A stretch of DNA of 64,000 nucleotides from Streptacidiphilus sp. P02-A3a (GTDB lineage: Bacteria > Actinomycetota > Actinomycetes > Streptomycetales > Streptomycetaceae). The notes beneath the pieces are model-generated. The model saw only the letters and a list, made by a program, of their open reading frames with translations, was not told the DNA's origin and ran no database searches. The stretch spans positions 3,047,922 through 3,111,921 of the forward strand of contig NZ_CP048289.1 in NCBI RefSeq assembly GCF_014084105.1. Reading direction: 5' to 3'. Shown here one piece after another: positions 1 through 9,907 of the stretch (positions are counted from its first letter, which is position 1; each line of letters opens with the position of its first letter). Made by a program: the position numbers and the translations under genes.

Positions 1-1
1 C

Positions 2-154
2 GGCAGCGTCGGCGAGGACCGCGACCTGGTCGACATGTCGGGCCGCGAGGTGGTCATCACCGCCGACCTGCACGCCGGGGACGCCACCGCCACCGTCTGG
101 ACCAACGACCTCACCGCCGACTACGTCCACGAGAACAGCGCCTACTCCAGCTGA
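2..154 (+). CDS. argJ: Glutamate N-acetyltransferase / ornithine acetyltransferase, C-terminal end (partial)
   Basis: Only the last 50 residues are in the window, entering from the left edge in frame 2 and ending at TGA 152-154. The tail contains [18 protein letters not shown], the conserved C-terminus of ArgJ, which moves the acetyl group from N-acetylornithine to glutamate and so recycles acetate in the arginine pathway. The C-terminal ENSAYSS segment lies at the active site in this family. It sits 13 nt before argB, as expected for an argCJBDRGH-type operon; argC would lie to the left, outside the window. Confidence 0.93.
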   Translation, partial: GSVGEDRDLVDMSGREVVITADLHAGDATATVWTNDLTADYVHENSAYSS

Positions 155-167
155 GGGGTCCACCGTC

Positions 168-1106
168 GTGCAGATCGCACCCAAGGGCGAGCAGGCCCGC
201 AACAACACCGCGCTGCCCAAGGCGCTCACCCTGGTCGAGGCACTGCCCTGGCTGGAGCGCTTCCACGGCAAGACCGTGGTCATCAAGTTCGGCGGCAACG
301 CCATGGTCGACCAGGAGCTGAAGGCCGCGTTCGCGCAGGACGTGGTGTTCCTGCGCTACGCCGGGCTGCGCCCGGTCATCGTCCACGGCGGGGGCCCGCA
401 GATCAGCGCCCACCTGGACAAGCTCGGCCTGGAGTCCTCGTTCACCGCCGGGCTGCGGGTGACCACCCCGGAGACCATGGACGTGGTCCGGATGGTCCTC
501 GCCGGGCAGGTGCAGCGCGAACTCGTCGGCCTGCTCAACGAGCACGGCCCGTTCGCGGTCGGGATGACCGGCGAGGACGCGCACACCATGACCGCGGTCA
601 AGCGCTACGCCGAGGTCGACGGCGAACAGGTCGACATCGGCCTGGTCGGCGACATCGCGCACGTCGAGCCGGGCGCGGTGAACGCGCTGCTGGCGGACGG
701 CCGGATCCCGGTCATCTCCTCGGTCGCGCGCGGCCTGGACGGCCACGTCTACAACATCAACGCGGACACCGCCGCCTCCGCCATGGCGGTGGCCCTGGGC
801 GCGGAGATGCTGGTCGTGCTCACCGACGTCGAGGGCCTGTACGCCGACTGGCCGGCCAGCGACGACGTGATCAGCCAGCTCGGCGCGTCCGAGCTGGAGA
901 AAATACTGCCCACGCTGGCCAGCGGCATGCTCCCGAAGATGGAGGGCTGCCTGCGGGCGGTACGCGAGGGGGTGGGCACCGCGCGCGTCCTGGACGGGCG
1001 CGTCCAGCACAGCCTGCTGCTGGAGATCTTCACCGACGAGGGCATCGGCACCATGGTCGTGCCGGACAACGACAACGAGCCGATCATCACAGGGGGTCTG
1101 GCATGA
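168..1106 (+). CDS. argB: Acetylglutamate kinase
   Basis: Phosphorylates N-acetylglutamate, the second step of arginine synthesis, in the cytosol. The 312-aa protein shows the nucleotide-binding start KFGGNAM at residues 40-46 and the glycine-rich HGGGPQ at 73-78, both hallmarks of the amino-acid kinase fold. About 30 residues precede the first core strand; in arginine-inhibited hexameric kinases such an N-terminal helix mediates ring formation, so feedback inhibition by arginine is likely (inference). GTG 168 was chosen as start because AGGGG (154-158, overlapping the argJ stop) lies 9 nt upstream. The stop overlaps the argD start (ATGA), indicating translational coupling. Confidence 0.96.
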   Translation: MQIAPKGEQARNNTALPKALTLVEALPWLERFHGKTVVIKFGGNAMVDQELKAAFAQDVVFLRYAGLRPVIVHGGGPQISAHLDKLGLESSFTAGLRVTTPETMDVVRMVLAGQVQRELVGLLNEHGPFAVGMTGEDAHTMTAVKRYAEVDGEQVDIGLVGDIAHVEPGAVNALLADGRIPVISSVARGLDGHVYNINADTAASAMAVALGAEMLVVLTDVEGLYADWPASDDVISQLGASELEKILPTLASGMLPKMEGCLRAVREGVGTARVLDGRVQHSLLLEIFTDEGIGTMVVPDNDNEPIITGGLA

Positions 1107-2329
1107 GCAGCACCGAGGCGCCGACGGGCAACGAGCAACTGACCGCTCGCTGGCAGGGCGCGCTGATGGACAACTTCGGCACCCCGCGGGTCCCCTTCGT
1201 CCGCGGCGAGGGCGTGCACCTGTGGGACGCCGACGGCAAGCGCTACACCGACCTGCTGGCCGGGATCGCGGTCAACTCCCTCGGCCACGCCCACCCGGCG
1301 GTGGTCGCCGCCGTCACCGAGCAGATCGGCACCCTGGGCCACGTCTCGAACCTGTTCATGGCCGAGCCCACGATCCGCCTCGCCGAGCGGCTGATCGAGC
1401 TGTCCGGGCGGCCGGACGGCCGGGTCTACTTCTCCAACTCCGGCGCCGAGGCGGTCGAGGCCGCCTTCAAGATCGGACGGCTGACCGGCCGCACCCACAT
1501 GGTCTCCGCCACCGGCGGCTTCCACGGCCGGACGATGGGGGCGCTCGCGCTCACCGCCCAGCCCGGCAAGCAGGAGCCCTTCCTGCCCCTGCCCGGCGAG
1601 GTCAGCAACGTCCCCTACGGCGACACCGAGGCGCTGCGGGCCGCCGTCACCACCGAGACCGCGTTGGTGATCCTGGAGCCGATCCAGGGCGAGAACGGCG
1701 TCGTCGTCCCGCCCGCCGACTACCTGCGCGCCGCCCGCGAGATCACCCGGGCCACCGGCACGCTGCTGGTCCTGGACGAGATCCAGACCGGCATCGGCCG
1801 CACCGGGCACTGGTTCGCGCACCAGGCCCTGGAGGGCGTCGACCCGGACGTGGTCACCCTGGCCAAGGGCCTCGGCGGCGGCCTGCCGATCGGCGCCACC
1901 CTCGCCTTCGGCGACGCCGCCGCGCTGCTCCACCCCGGCCAGCACGGCAGCACCTTCTCCGGCAACCCGGTGGTCTGCGCGGCCGCGCTGGCGGTGCTGC
2001 ACACCATCGAGTCCCAGGGGCTGCTGGACCAGGTGACCAAGGTCGGCGACCGGCTGCGCACCGGGATCGAGGCCATCGGCGACCCTTCCCCGACCTCCGG
2101 CCGGGGAGGCCCCATCGTGGACCACGTCCGGGGCGCGGGCACGCTGCTCGGCATCGTGCTGACCGAGCCGGTCGCCGGGCAGTTCCAGGCCGCCGCCCAG
2201 CGCGCCGGGTTCCTGGTGAACGCCTGCACCCCGAACGCGGTCCGGCTGGCCCCGCCGCTGGTGCTGACCGAGCGGGACGCGGACACCTTCCTCGCGGTGC
2301 TGCCCGGGATACTGCGCTCCATCCGCTAG
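1103..2329 (+). CDS. argD: Acetylornithine aminotransferase
   Basis: Class-III PLP aminotransferase converting N-acetylglutamate semialdehyde plus glutamate to N-acetylornithine. The 408 aa include the PLP-pocket segment [25 protein letters not shown], and TLAKGLGGG with the Schiff-base lysine near residue 255. The ATG overlaps the argB stop by 4 nt. Substrate choice between acetylornithine and succinyl-DAP or ornithine cannot be read from sequence alone, but the operon context makes the arginine role nearly certain. Confidence 0.95.
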   Translation: MSSTEAPTGNEQLTARWQGALMDNFGTPRVPFVRGEGVHLWDADGKRYTDLLAGIAVNSLGHAHPAVVAAVTEQIGTLGHVSNLFMAEPTIRLAERLIELSGRPDGRVYFSNSGAEAVEAAFKIGRLTGRTHMVSATGGFHGRTMGALALTAQPGKQEPFLPLPGEVSNVPYGDTEALRAAVTTETALVILEPIQGENGVVVPPADYLRAAREITRATGTLLVLDEIQTGIGRTGHWFAHQALEGVDPDVVTLAKGLGGGLPIGATLAFGDAAALLHPGQHGSTFSGNPVVCAAALAVLHTIESQGLLDQVTKVGDRLRTGIEAIGDPSPTSGRGGPIVDHVRGAGTLLGIVLTEPVAGQFQAAAQRAGFLVNACTPNAVRLAPPLVLTERDADTFLAVLPGILRSIR

Positions 2330-2418
2330 GACCGGTCGGCGGTCCCGCCTGCGCCATTCGGAAGAGCGGGCAGTCGTATGGAACGACAGTCCCGTCGTAG
2401 TAGGGGAAGATCTATCCC

Positions 2419-2958
2419 ATGACCGACGACCTCCAGCCCGCCCCGGCCACGGGACCGGTGCCGCAGCTGCCGCAGACGCGCACAGCGAGACACCGCCGGA
2501 TCGTGGACCTGGTGACCAGGCAGCCCGTCCGTTCGCAGAGCCAGTTGGCGAAGCTGCTCGCGGACGACGGACTCGCCGTCACCCAGGCCACGCTCTCCCG
2601 CGACCTGGACGAGCTGGGGGCGGTCAAGATCCGCAACCAGTACGGCACGCTGATCTACGCCGTCCCGGCCGAGGGCGGCGACCGGACGCCGCAGGCGCCG
2701 ATGGGGGAGTCCGCCAACGAGACCCGGCTGGCCCGGCTCTGCGGCGAGCTGATGGTCTCCGCGACCGCCTCCGGCAACCTGGTGGTGCTGCGCACCCCGC
2801 CCGGCGCGGCCCAGTTCCTTGCCTCCGCGCTGGACCAGACCGGACTGCACGAGATCATCGGCACCATCGCCGGGGACGACACCGTGCTGCTGATCAGCCG
2901 CGACCCGGCCGGTGGCGAGGCCGTGGCCGCCCACCTGCTCGGCCTCGCCGAGTCCTGA
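2419..2958 (+). CDS. argR: Arginine repressor
   Basis: Arginine-responsive DNA-binding regulator of the arg genes. In 179 aa it has an N-terminal winged-helix domain (about residues 28-85, with [33 protein letters not shown], motif positions 38-70) and a C-terminal hexamerisation/arginine-binding domain ending in the conserved [13 protein letters not shown]. It follows argD by 89 nt; an AGGGGAAGA ribosome site precedes ATG 2419. Known family members bind 18-bp ARG boxes; a good candidate box lies just downstream, before argG (3103-3120), so the protein probably autoregulates the cluster. Confidence 0.95.
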   Translation: MTDDLQPAPATGPVPQLPQTRTARHRRIVDLVTRQPVRSQSQLAKLLADDGLAVTQATLSRDLDELGAVKIRNQYGTLIYAVPAEGGDRTPQAPMGESANETRLARLCGELMVSATASGNLVVLRTPPGAAQFLASALDQTGLHEIIGTIAGDDTVLLISRDPAGGEAVAAHLLGLAES

Positions 2959-3081
2959 ACCCGAGCCCGGTGCCGCGCGGCGGACACCGGGACACACACG
3001 TCCCCGCTGGCAGGCGCCTCTCTGCGCCCCGGTGACCCGAACGGCCCGGAGGGCGTCCCACGGTGCTCCGAGGAGTGGCCG

Positions 3082-3120
3082 TTTTGAAATCTATGCGGCT
3101 TCATGCATAATTATTCTAAG
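3082..3120 (+). promoter_or_regulatory. ARG box(es) and probable argG promoter
   Basis: Positions 3103-3120 read ATGCATAATTATTCTAAG, matching the ArgR operator consensus (nnTGAATwwwwATTCAnn) at most positions. It is an AT-rich island in a very GC-rich genome. A weaker left half-site (TTTTGAAA, 3082-3089) lies upstream with spacing close to a tandem box. CATAAT (3106-3111) within the box could be the -10 hexamer and TTGAAA (3085-3090) a poorly spaced -35 (15 bp), so ArgR binding would block RNA polymerase. This would give argG-argH its own repressible promoter. Confidence 0.68.
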
Positions 3121-3176
3121 CAGCGCATGGATGCCCCGCAGCCTGCGACACGCACCCTGTGAATGGAGTAGAGACA

Positions 3177-4373
3177 ATGGCCGAGCGCGTCGTACTCGCC
3201 TACTCGGGCGGTCTTGACACGTCCGTCTGCATCGGTTGGATCGCCGAGGAGACCGGCGCCGAGGTCATCGCCGTCGCCGTCGACGTCGGCCAGGGCGGCG
3301 AGGACCTGGACGCGATCCGCCAGCGTGCGCTGGACTGCGGCGCGGTCGAGGCCGAGGTCGCCGACGCCCGGCAGGAGTTCGCCGACGAGTACTGCCTGCC
3401 CGCGCTCAAGGCCAACGCCCTCTACCAGGGCCAGTACCCGCTGGTCTCCGCGCTGTCGCGGCCGGTCATCGTCAAGCACCTGGTCGCCGCCGCCAAGAAG
3501 CACGGCGCCGGTACCGTCGCCCACGGCTGCACCGGCAAGGGCAACGACCAGGTCCGGTTCGAGGTCGGCATCAACTCGCTGGCCCCCGGCCTGAAGTGCA
3601 TCGCCCCGGTGCGCGACTACGCGATGACCCGGGACAAGGCCATCGCCTTCGCCGAGGCCAAGAACCTGCCGATCGTCACCACCAAGAAGAACCCCTACTC
3701 CATCGACCAGAACGTCTTCGGTCGCGCCGTGGAGACCGGCTTCCTGGAGGACATCTGGAACGCCCCGATCGAGGACGTCTACCAGTACACCCAGAACCCG
3801 GCCACCCCGCGCGAGGCCGACGAGGTCGTCGTCAGCTTCGAGGCCGGGGTCCCGGTCGCCATCGACGGCCGCAAGGTCAGCGTGCTCCAGGCGATCGAGG
3901 AGCTCAACCAGCGGGCCGGCGCCCAGGGCATCGGCCGCCTCGACATGGTCGAGGACCGGCTGGTCGGCATCAAGTCCCGCGAGATCTACGAGGCCCCCGG
4001 CGCGATCGCGCTGATCACCGCCCACCAGGCGCTGGAGAACGTCACCCTGGAGCGCGAACTCGCCCGCTACAAGCGGCAGGTCGAGCAGCGGTGGGCCGAA
4101 CTGGTCTACGACGGCCTGTGGTTCTCCCCGCTCAAGCGCGCCCTCGACGGCTTCGTCAACGAGGCCAACCAGCACGTCAGCGGCGACATCCGGATGGTCC
4201 TGCACGGCGGTCGCGCGGTGGTCAACGGCCGCGCCTCGCAGCAGTCGCTGTACGACTTCAACCTGGCCACCTACGACACCGGCGACACCTTCGACCAGTC
4301 GCTGTCCAAGGGCTTCATCGAGATCTTCGGCCTGTCCTCGAAGATCGCCGCCAAGCGCGACCTGCAGGGCTGA
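3177..4373 (+). CDS. argG: Argininosuccinate synthase
   Basis: Joins citrulline and aspartate with ATP, the penultimate arginine step. The protein starts [18 protein letters not shown]; the N-type ATP pyrophosphatase loop SGGLDTS spans residues 10-16. The 398-aa length is normal for the family. ATG 3177 is preferred over the in-frame GTG 3159 because homologues begin at this [12 protein letters not shown] and GGAG (3165-3168) is suitably placed. It is preceded by an ARG box and followed 6 nt later by argH. Confidence 0.96.
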   Translation: MAERVVLAYSGGLDTSVCIGWIAEETGAEVIAVAVDVGQGGEDLDAIRQRALDCGAVEAEVADARQEFADEYCLPALKANALYQGQYPLVSALSRPVIVKHLVAAAKKHGAGTVAHGCTGKGNDQVRFEVGINSLAPGLKCIAPVRDYAMTRDKAIAFAEAKNLPIVTTKKNPYSIDQNVFGRAVETGFLEDIWNAPIEDVYQYTQNPATPREADEVVVSFEAGVPVAIDGRKVSVLQAIEELNQRAGAQGIGRLDMVEDRLVGIKSREIYEAPGAIALITAHQALENVTLERELARYKRQVEQRWAELVYDGLWFSPLKRALDGFVNEANQHVSGDIRMVLHGGRAVVNGRASQQSLYDFNLATYDTGDTFDQSLSKGFIEIFGLSSKIAAKRDLQG

Positions 4374-5798
<1,425 letters not shown>

Positions 5799-5819
5799 GC
5801 GCCGCGCCGGGCCCGGGCC

Positions 5820-5861
5820 GACGCGGAGGGGGTGGACGCACGCGTCCACCCCCTCCGCGTC
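5820..5861 (+). terminator. Terminator after argH
   Basis: A perfect 20-bp inverted repeat (arms 5820-5839 and 5842-5861, 2-nt spacer) starts 22 nt after the argH stop and is followed by GTTTCGCTC. Long GC hairpins with few Us are usual streptomycete terminators. It separates the arginine operon from the sigma-factor gene. Confidence 0.85.
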
Positions 5862-6045
5862 GTTTCGCTCACCCGTGCGGGTGGTCCGCGCCGGGGCGCG
5901 CACCCGCAGGCCGGGGCGGGACGTTCACCAGGTGCACTCCCGGCCGGGCCCCCGGTCAGCACCCCTTGCCCGACGCCCCCTGACCGAGCCCCGGCCCGGC
6001 CCCCTGCCCCGGCCGGGCCCGCTCCCCCCGCCACCGGAGCGCCCG

Positions 6046-6600
6046 ATGACGCCCGCGCTGCCCCCGTCGCTCGTCACCCCGCCGTCGGCCCCGCTCGGCC
6101 CGCCGCCGCCGAGTGCCGCCGATCCTGCGTTGCGGGGGGCCTTCCTCGGGCTGCTGCGCTCGCTCGCCGCCGCCCGCGCCCTGGACCCGGAGGACCTGGA
6201 GCAGCAGGTGTGGCTGCGCGCCGCCGCCGAGCGCCGGGCCTCGCGTCCGGCCGCCCGGCTGCGGGCACTGACCGTGCAGGAGTTCCGCCGGGCCCTGGCC
6301 GAGGCCGCCGAGCAGGCCCGCTCCCGGGAGACGGCGGCCCGGCTGGCCGCCCGCAGCCGCCCGGAGGACGCGTCGCCCGAGCAGCGGACGCTGGCGGCGG
6401 AGCGGGCCAGGGAGCTGCGGACCGCCGTCGCCCGGCTGCCCGCCCGCTGCCCGGCGCTGGTCGCCGCGCTGCTGGAGTCCCCGGCGCCGGGCTACCGGGA
6501 GCTGGCTGAGCGCCTGGCGCTGCCGCGCGGCAGCATCGGACCCACCCGCGCCCGCTGCCTGGCCTGCCTGCGCCGGATGCTGCCACCGGTCCGCTGGTGA
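6046..6600 (+). CDS. ECF-like RNA polymerase sigma factor
   Basis: A 184-aa protein with sigma-70 family layout. Residues about 27-80 resemble region 2 (DPEDLEQQVWLRAA) and residues about 125-184 resemble region 4 (LPARCPALVAALLESP, then YRELAERLALPRGSIGPTRARCLACLRRML), where GSIGPTRARC replaces the usual GTVKSRLSRAR. The N-terminal 25 residues are Pro/Ala-rich. ATG 6046 has CCGGAG (6034-6039) at correct spacing. No anti-sigma gene is adjacent. Target promoters are unknown; region 2 is degenerate, so it may be a specialised regulator. Confidence 0.72.
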   Translation: MTPALPPSLVTPPSAPLGPPPPSAADPALRGAFLGLLRSLAAARALDPEDLEQQVWLRAAAERRASRPAARLRALTVQEFRRALAEAAEQARSRETAARLAARSRPEDASPEQRTLAAERARELRTAVARLPARCPALVAALLESPAPGYRELAERLALPRGSIGPTRARCLACLRRMLPPVRW

Positions 6601-6991
6601 CCCCCGGAGGGTGAGATTGGCCTCATCGTTAGGCCATTGGGGGAGGGCCGCGCGGAGTGCCCGAGCGCCCCGATCACCCGTCGGTGGCGGCTGATCGGGG
6701 CCCCTCCGCAGCGCCGGGACCGGGCCCGGCGTCGGCTCCGGCGGTCCCGGCGGGGTCGCCCCGGCCGGTGGAGTGGGTACGCTCGCCGGGAGACCGAACA
6801 GGTTCAGTTGTCATGTCTGCTTACTGCTCTGTTAATCCGCATGTTGAAAAGAGCAGGCGGATGGGTAGTGGGCACTGAAACGTACGCCCGGCCCCGAACC
6901 TGGGGCCGACCTACCTCCGGTCAGGGCAAGCCCGGTCGCATCCCCTCATCCCCAGCGACCGGGGTACAACAGGAAAGGGAGGAACGCGCGC
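6601..6991. other. 391-bp intergenic region, two hairpins and a probable promoter
   Basis: No convincing gene is present. Just after the sigma-factor stop there is a small hairpin TGGCCT/AGGCCA (6618-6623, 6631-6636). An unusually AT-rich patch at about 6800-6860 contains CTGCTCT (6824-6830) paired to AGAGCAG (6850-6856). TACAAC (6965-6970) may be a -10 element for the downstream acetyltransferase, whose ribosome site GGGAGGA is at 6977-6983. Apparent reading frames here lack homology and normal start context. Confidence 0.5.
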
Positions 6992-7492
6992 ATGGGCATG
7001 AGCGTAACCACCTCGATAGCTACCGAGGCCGACGCCGAGCGGATTCTCAAGCTTCAGTACCTCTGCTACCAGAGCGAGGCCGAGCTGTACGGCGACTGGG
7101 CCATCGAGCCGCTGACGCAGTCGCTGGACAGCCTCAGCGCCGAGCTGAAGGACCGGCACGTGCTCGTCGCCCGCCTCGGCGACGAGGTCGTCGGCAGCGT
7201 CCGGGGCTGGGTCGACGCGGACGGGGTGGGCCGGATCGGCCGCCTCTGCGTCCACCCCCGGATGCAGCGCCACGGACTCGGCACCCGGCTGGTGCGCGGC
7301 ATGGAGCAGCGGCTGGCCGAGGACGAGCGCCCGGTCTCCGGGTACCGCCTGTTCACCGGTCACCGCAGCCTCGGCAACCTGCGGCTGTACGAGCGCCTCG
7401 GCTACCGGCGGACCGACGTCGAGGAGGTCAGCACCGGGCTGAGCTTCATCGCCATGGAGAAGTCGGTGCCCGAGCTGGCCGCCACGGCCTAG
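6992..7492 (+). CDS. GNAT family N-acetyltransferase
   Basis: 166-aa single-domain acetyltransferase. The acetyl-CoA loop is visible as VHPRMQRHGLGTRLVRGM (about residues 88-105; R/Q-x-x-G-x-G/A form) and the C-terminal NLRLYERLGYRR (128-139) is the usual GNAT motif B. Substrate is not predictable. GGGAGGA at 6977-6983 supports ATG 6992; an alternative ATG lies 6 nt later. A 12-bp hairpin ends the transcript, so it is probably monocistronic. Confidence 0.85.
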   Translation: MGMSVTTSIATEADAERILKLQYLCYQSEAELYGDWAIEPLTQSLDSLSAELKDRHVLVARLGDEVVGSVRGWVDADGVGRIGRLCVHPRMQRHGLGTRLVRGMEQRLAEDERPVSGYRLFTGHRSLGNLRLYERLGYRRTDVEEVSTGLSFIAMEKSVPELAATA

Positions 7493-7502
7493 CGTCCCGT
7501 TC

Positions 7503-7532
7503 GGCGTGGCGCGCGGTCCGGCGCGCCACGCC
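7503..7532 (+). terminator. Terminator after the GNAT gene
   Basis: Perfect 12-bp inverted repeat (7503-7514 and 7521-7532) with a 6-nt loop starting 11 nt after the stop at 7492. Confidence 0.75.
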
Positions 7533-7617
7533 AAAGGGATGACGGAAGCGGCCTGTCTGCAGCATGATCGTTCCTGTAGCTCCGCCGAAGAGGCGGGGAC
7601 AGGCAGGAGCAGTGGTG

Positions 7618-8229
7618 ATGACGTCCAGCTTCCCCGAGATCTCGATCAGCACTGACCGGCTGGTGCTACGGGCCTTCGAGCCGCAGGACGTGCCCGCGCT
7701 CACCGAGATGATGTCGGACGAGCTGGTCCGCACCTGGACCACCGTCCCGCTCGGCTACACCGAGGCCGACGCCGCCGCCTGGGTCGCCCTGCTCGCCCCC
7801 GCCGAGCGCACCGCGGGCCGGGGCCTGGTCCTGGCCGTGCACGAGTTCCTGACCCAGCGCCTGGTCGGCAGCGTCCGGCTGCGCGCCACCGACTGGCGGC
7901 TGCGGGCCACCGAGGCCGAGGTGGTCACCGCCCCCTGGGCCCGCGGCGAGGGCTACGCCGGGGAGGCCCTGCGCGGCGTCGCCCGCTGGCTGTTCGAGGA
8001 CCAGCGGTTCGAGCGGCTGGAACTGCGCACCGCGGCCGGCAACAGCGCCGCCCAGCAGGTCGCCCAGAAGACCGGCGCGATCAGCGAGGGAGTCCTGCGC
8101 AGCGCCTGGATCGTCCGCGACGGCGACGCGCCGGGCGGCGTCCGCAGCGAGCTGATCCTGTGGAGCCTGCTGCCGGAGGACCTGGACGGAACCGACCCCT
8201 CCGACGAGGAACCGGACCCGAACTGGTGA
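7618..8229 (+). CDS. RimJ/RimL-type GNAT acetyltransferase
   Basis: 203-aa protein of the Acetyltransf_3 type, the group that acetylates protein N-termini (RimJ/RimL) or small molecules. The start ISTDRLVLRAFEPQDVPAL is characteristic; the acetyl-CoA segment is WARGEGYAGEALRGVARWLFE and motif B is LRTAAGNSAAQQVAQKTGA. AGGAG (7605-7609) lies 8 nt before ATG 7618, which is preferred to upstream in-frame starts. Substrate unknown. Confidence 0.82.
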   Translation: MTSSFPEISISTDRLVLRAFEPQDVPALTEMMSDELVRTWTTVPLGYTEADAAAWVALLAPAERTAGRGLVLAVHEFLTQRLVGSVRLRATDWRLRATEAEVVTAPWARGEGYAGEALRGVARWLFEDQRFERLELRTAAGNSAAQQVAQKTGAISEGVLRSAWIVRDGDAPGGVRSELILWSLLPEDLDGTDPSDEEPDPNW

Positions 8230-8331
8230 CCCCAGCGGATAGGGTGCCTCTGGCCGCCCGGTCCGCCGGGTGGACGCCGCCGGACACACGCCGCTGAAAC
8301 GGCGACCACGCAGCGAGGGGGAGCGGTCGCG

Positions 8332-9564
8332 ATGGCTGACCGGGTCACAGTGATCGGCTGGGACGGTTCGCCGCTGACCCGGGCGGCGCAGGCGGCGCTC
8401 GACGCGGCGACCCTGGTCGCGGGCGGCAGCAGCCAACTCCGGGACCTGCGGCTGCCACCGGGGGCGGAGCGGATGGCGCTGGGCAGCGTCACGCTGGTCG
8501 CCCGCCGGATCGTCGACCACCGGGGCACCGCGGTCGTGGTCGCCGAGGGCGACCCCGGCTTCTTCGGCGTCGTGCGCACCCTCCGCAAGCCCGAGTACGG
8601 CCTGGAACTGGAGGTCCTGCCCGCGGTCTCCTCGGTCGCGGCGGCCTTCGCCCGGGCCGGGATGGCCTGGGACGACGCCCAGGTCGTCAGCACCCACGGC
8701 CGGGGGCTGCGCCGCGCAGCCAACGTCTGCCGGGCGTACCCGAAGGTCGCGGTGCTGACCGCGCCCGGCGCCGGTCCCGCCGAACTCGCGCTGATGCTGC
8801 GCGACGTCCACCACACCTTCGTCATCTGCGAGGCGCTGGGCAGCCCGGACGAGAACATCACCGTGCTCACCTCCGACCGGGTGCCGGACCACCTGTGGCG
8901 GGACCCCAGCGTGGTGATCGTGATCGGCGGCGGCCGACGGGACCCGGACGCGCCCTCCGGCTGGCTGGCCGGGCGTCCGGTGGACTTCCCCGGGCCCGAG
9001 CGCGGCTGGGCGGCCGAGGCCCCGGCCGCCGAGGGCCGCGCCGAGGACGGCGCCGACCCCGGGGCCGAACTCCCCGCCGCCGTCCGCGCCCTGGTACTGG
9101 CCCGGATCGGGCCCCGGCCCGGCGACCTGCTCTGGGACGTCGGCGCCGGCGCCGGCTCGCTGGCCGTGGACGCGGCCAGGGCCGGGGCCGCCGTGCTCGC
9201 GGTCGACCGGGACGCCGACGCCTGCGCCCGGATCGATGTCACCGCCCGCCGCTACGGTGTGCACGTGAGGACCGTCCACGGCACCGCTCCGGCCGTGCTC
9301 GCCGACCTGCCCGAGCCCGACGTGGTGCTGGCGCGCGGCGCCGCCGACGTGCTCCGCGCCTGCCTGGGCCGCCGCCCGGAGCGCGTGGTCGTCCTGCCGC
9401 GCACCCTGGAGCAGGTCGAGGCCGCCCGGCGGGCGCTGGCCGAGGTCGGCTACACGGTCGACGGCGCGCTGTTGGACAGTTCGCCGCTCGCGTCGCTGGT
9501 CGGACCGCCCGCCCGGGCAGCCCGACCACTCGCACCTGTGTTCGTGCTCTGGGGCGACCGCTGA
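8332..9564 (+). CDS. cobL: Precorrin-6Y C5,15-methyltransferase (decarboxylating)
   Basis: Aerobic cobalamin pathway enzyme that methylates C-5 and C-15 of the corrin ring and removes the acetate side-chain carboxyl group. In 410 aa it carries the CbiE-like tetrapyrrole methylase half (about residues 1-215; VIGWDG at the start, AEGDPGFFGVVRTL in the middle) and the CbiT-like SAM methyltransferase half (about 240-400; LLWDVGAGAGSLAVDAA is motif I). ATG 8332 follows GAGGGGGAG. It is followed by two more B12/siroheme genes, so this is a small cobalamin cluster. Confidence 0.93.
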   Translation: MADRVTVIGWDGSPLTRAAQAALDAATLVAGGSSQLRDLRLPPGAERMALGSVTLVARRIVDHRGTAVVVAEGDPGFFGVVRTLRKPEYGLELEVLPAVSSVAAAFARAGMAWDDAQVVSTHGRGLRRAANVCRAYPKVAVLTAPGAGPAELALMLRDVHHTFVICEALGSPDENITVLTSDRVPDHLWRDPSVVIVIGGGRRDPDAPSGWLAGRPVDFPGPERGWAAEAPAAEGRAEDGADPGAELPAAVRALVLARIGPRPGDLLWDVGAGAGSLAVDAARAGAAVLAVDRDADACARIDVTARRYGVHVRTVHGTAPAVLADLPEPDVVLARGAADVLRACLGRRPERVVVLPRTLEQVEAARRALAEVGYTVDGALLDSSPLASLVGPPARAARPLAPVFVLWGDR

Positions 9565-9907
9565 CGTCGCTGTCAGTCGCGGAAGGTAGGCTGACGCACG
9601 GTTCCCGTGGTGCTGCCGTTCACCGTTCTTCCCGGAATTCCGGTGATCCGGCGGCCGCTCCGGCAGGTGAACGTGGCGCAAGCCACACTCCGACCGGGGG
9701 CGCGGGCGCCCATCGGTGCCTGACGGACCGGAAGAATGCCGTTAGGTCCGTGGCGATCGTGCCGGTTGCCACGGTCCCGTCGTTGTTGTAGGTAGCAGGC
9801 CGGTGCCCATCGCTTCGTCACCATGAGGCGAGGACTCGAACGTTGGGCGGCGCGGTCTGTGAGCGCGCCGCCGAGGACGTCACGCGGCCCTGGAAGGAGC
9901 TAGTGAC
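9565..9907 (+). promoter_or_regulatory. 343-bp structured 5' leader of the bluB-cobT fusion gene; candidate cis-regulatory RNA
   Basis: The region between cobL and the fusion gene holds many short inverted repeats: CACGG/CCGTG (9597-9609, 3-nt loop); CGTTCACC/GGTGAACG (9617-9624, 9666-9673) enclosing CCGG-TGAT-CCGG (9640-9651) and GCCG-CTC-CGGC (9654-9664); GTGGC-GCAA-GCCAC (9673-9686, GNRA tetraloop); GGGCG-CGGG-CGCCC (9698-9711); ACGGACC/GGTCCGT (9723-9729, 9745-9751); CCGTGGC/GCCACGG (9748-9754, 9768-9774), which overlaps and excludes the previous stem; and a 9-bp hairpin (9846-9854, 9864-9872) 20 nt before GGAAGGAG (9892-9899). A B12-responsive switch is plausible from context, but I do not find a clear canonical B12 box. 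Confidence 0.5.

Noticed and set aside
6637-7542. A 301-aa frame across the 6.6-7.5 kb gap and GNAT gene
   Set aside because: It is Arg/Pro-rich, in a shifted frame over the real acetyltransferase, and lacks a ribosome site.
9565-9907. Calling the cobT leader a standard AdoCbl (RF00174) riboswitch
   Set aside because: Segments such as CCGGTGATCCGG loosely recall the riboswitch core, but the B12 box and the usual CCGCCACTG-type elements are not recognisable, so it is listed only as a candidate cis-regulatory RNA.
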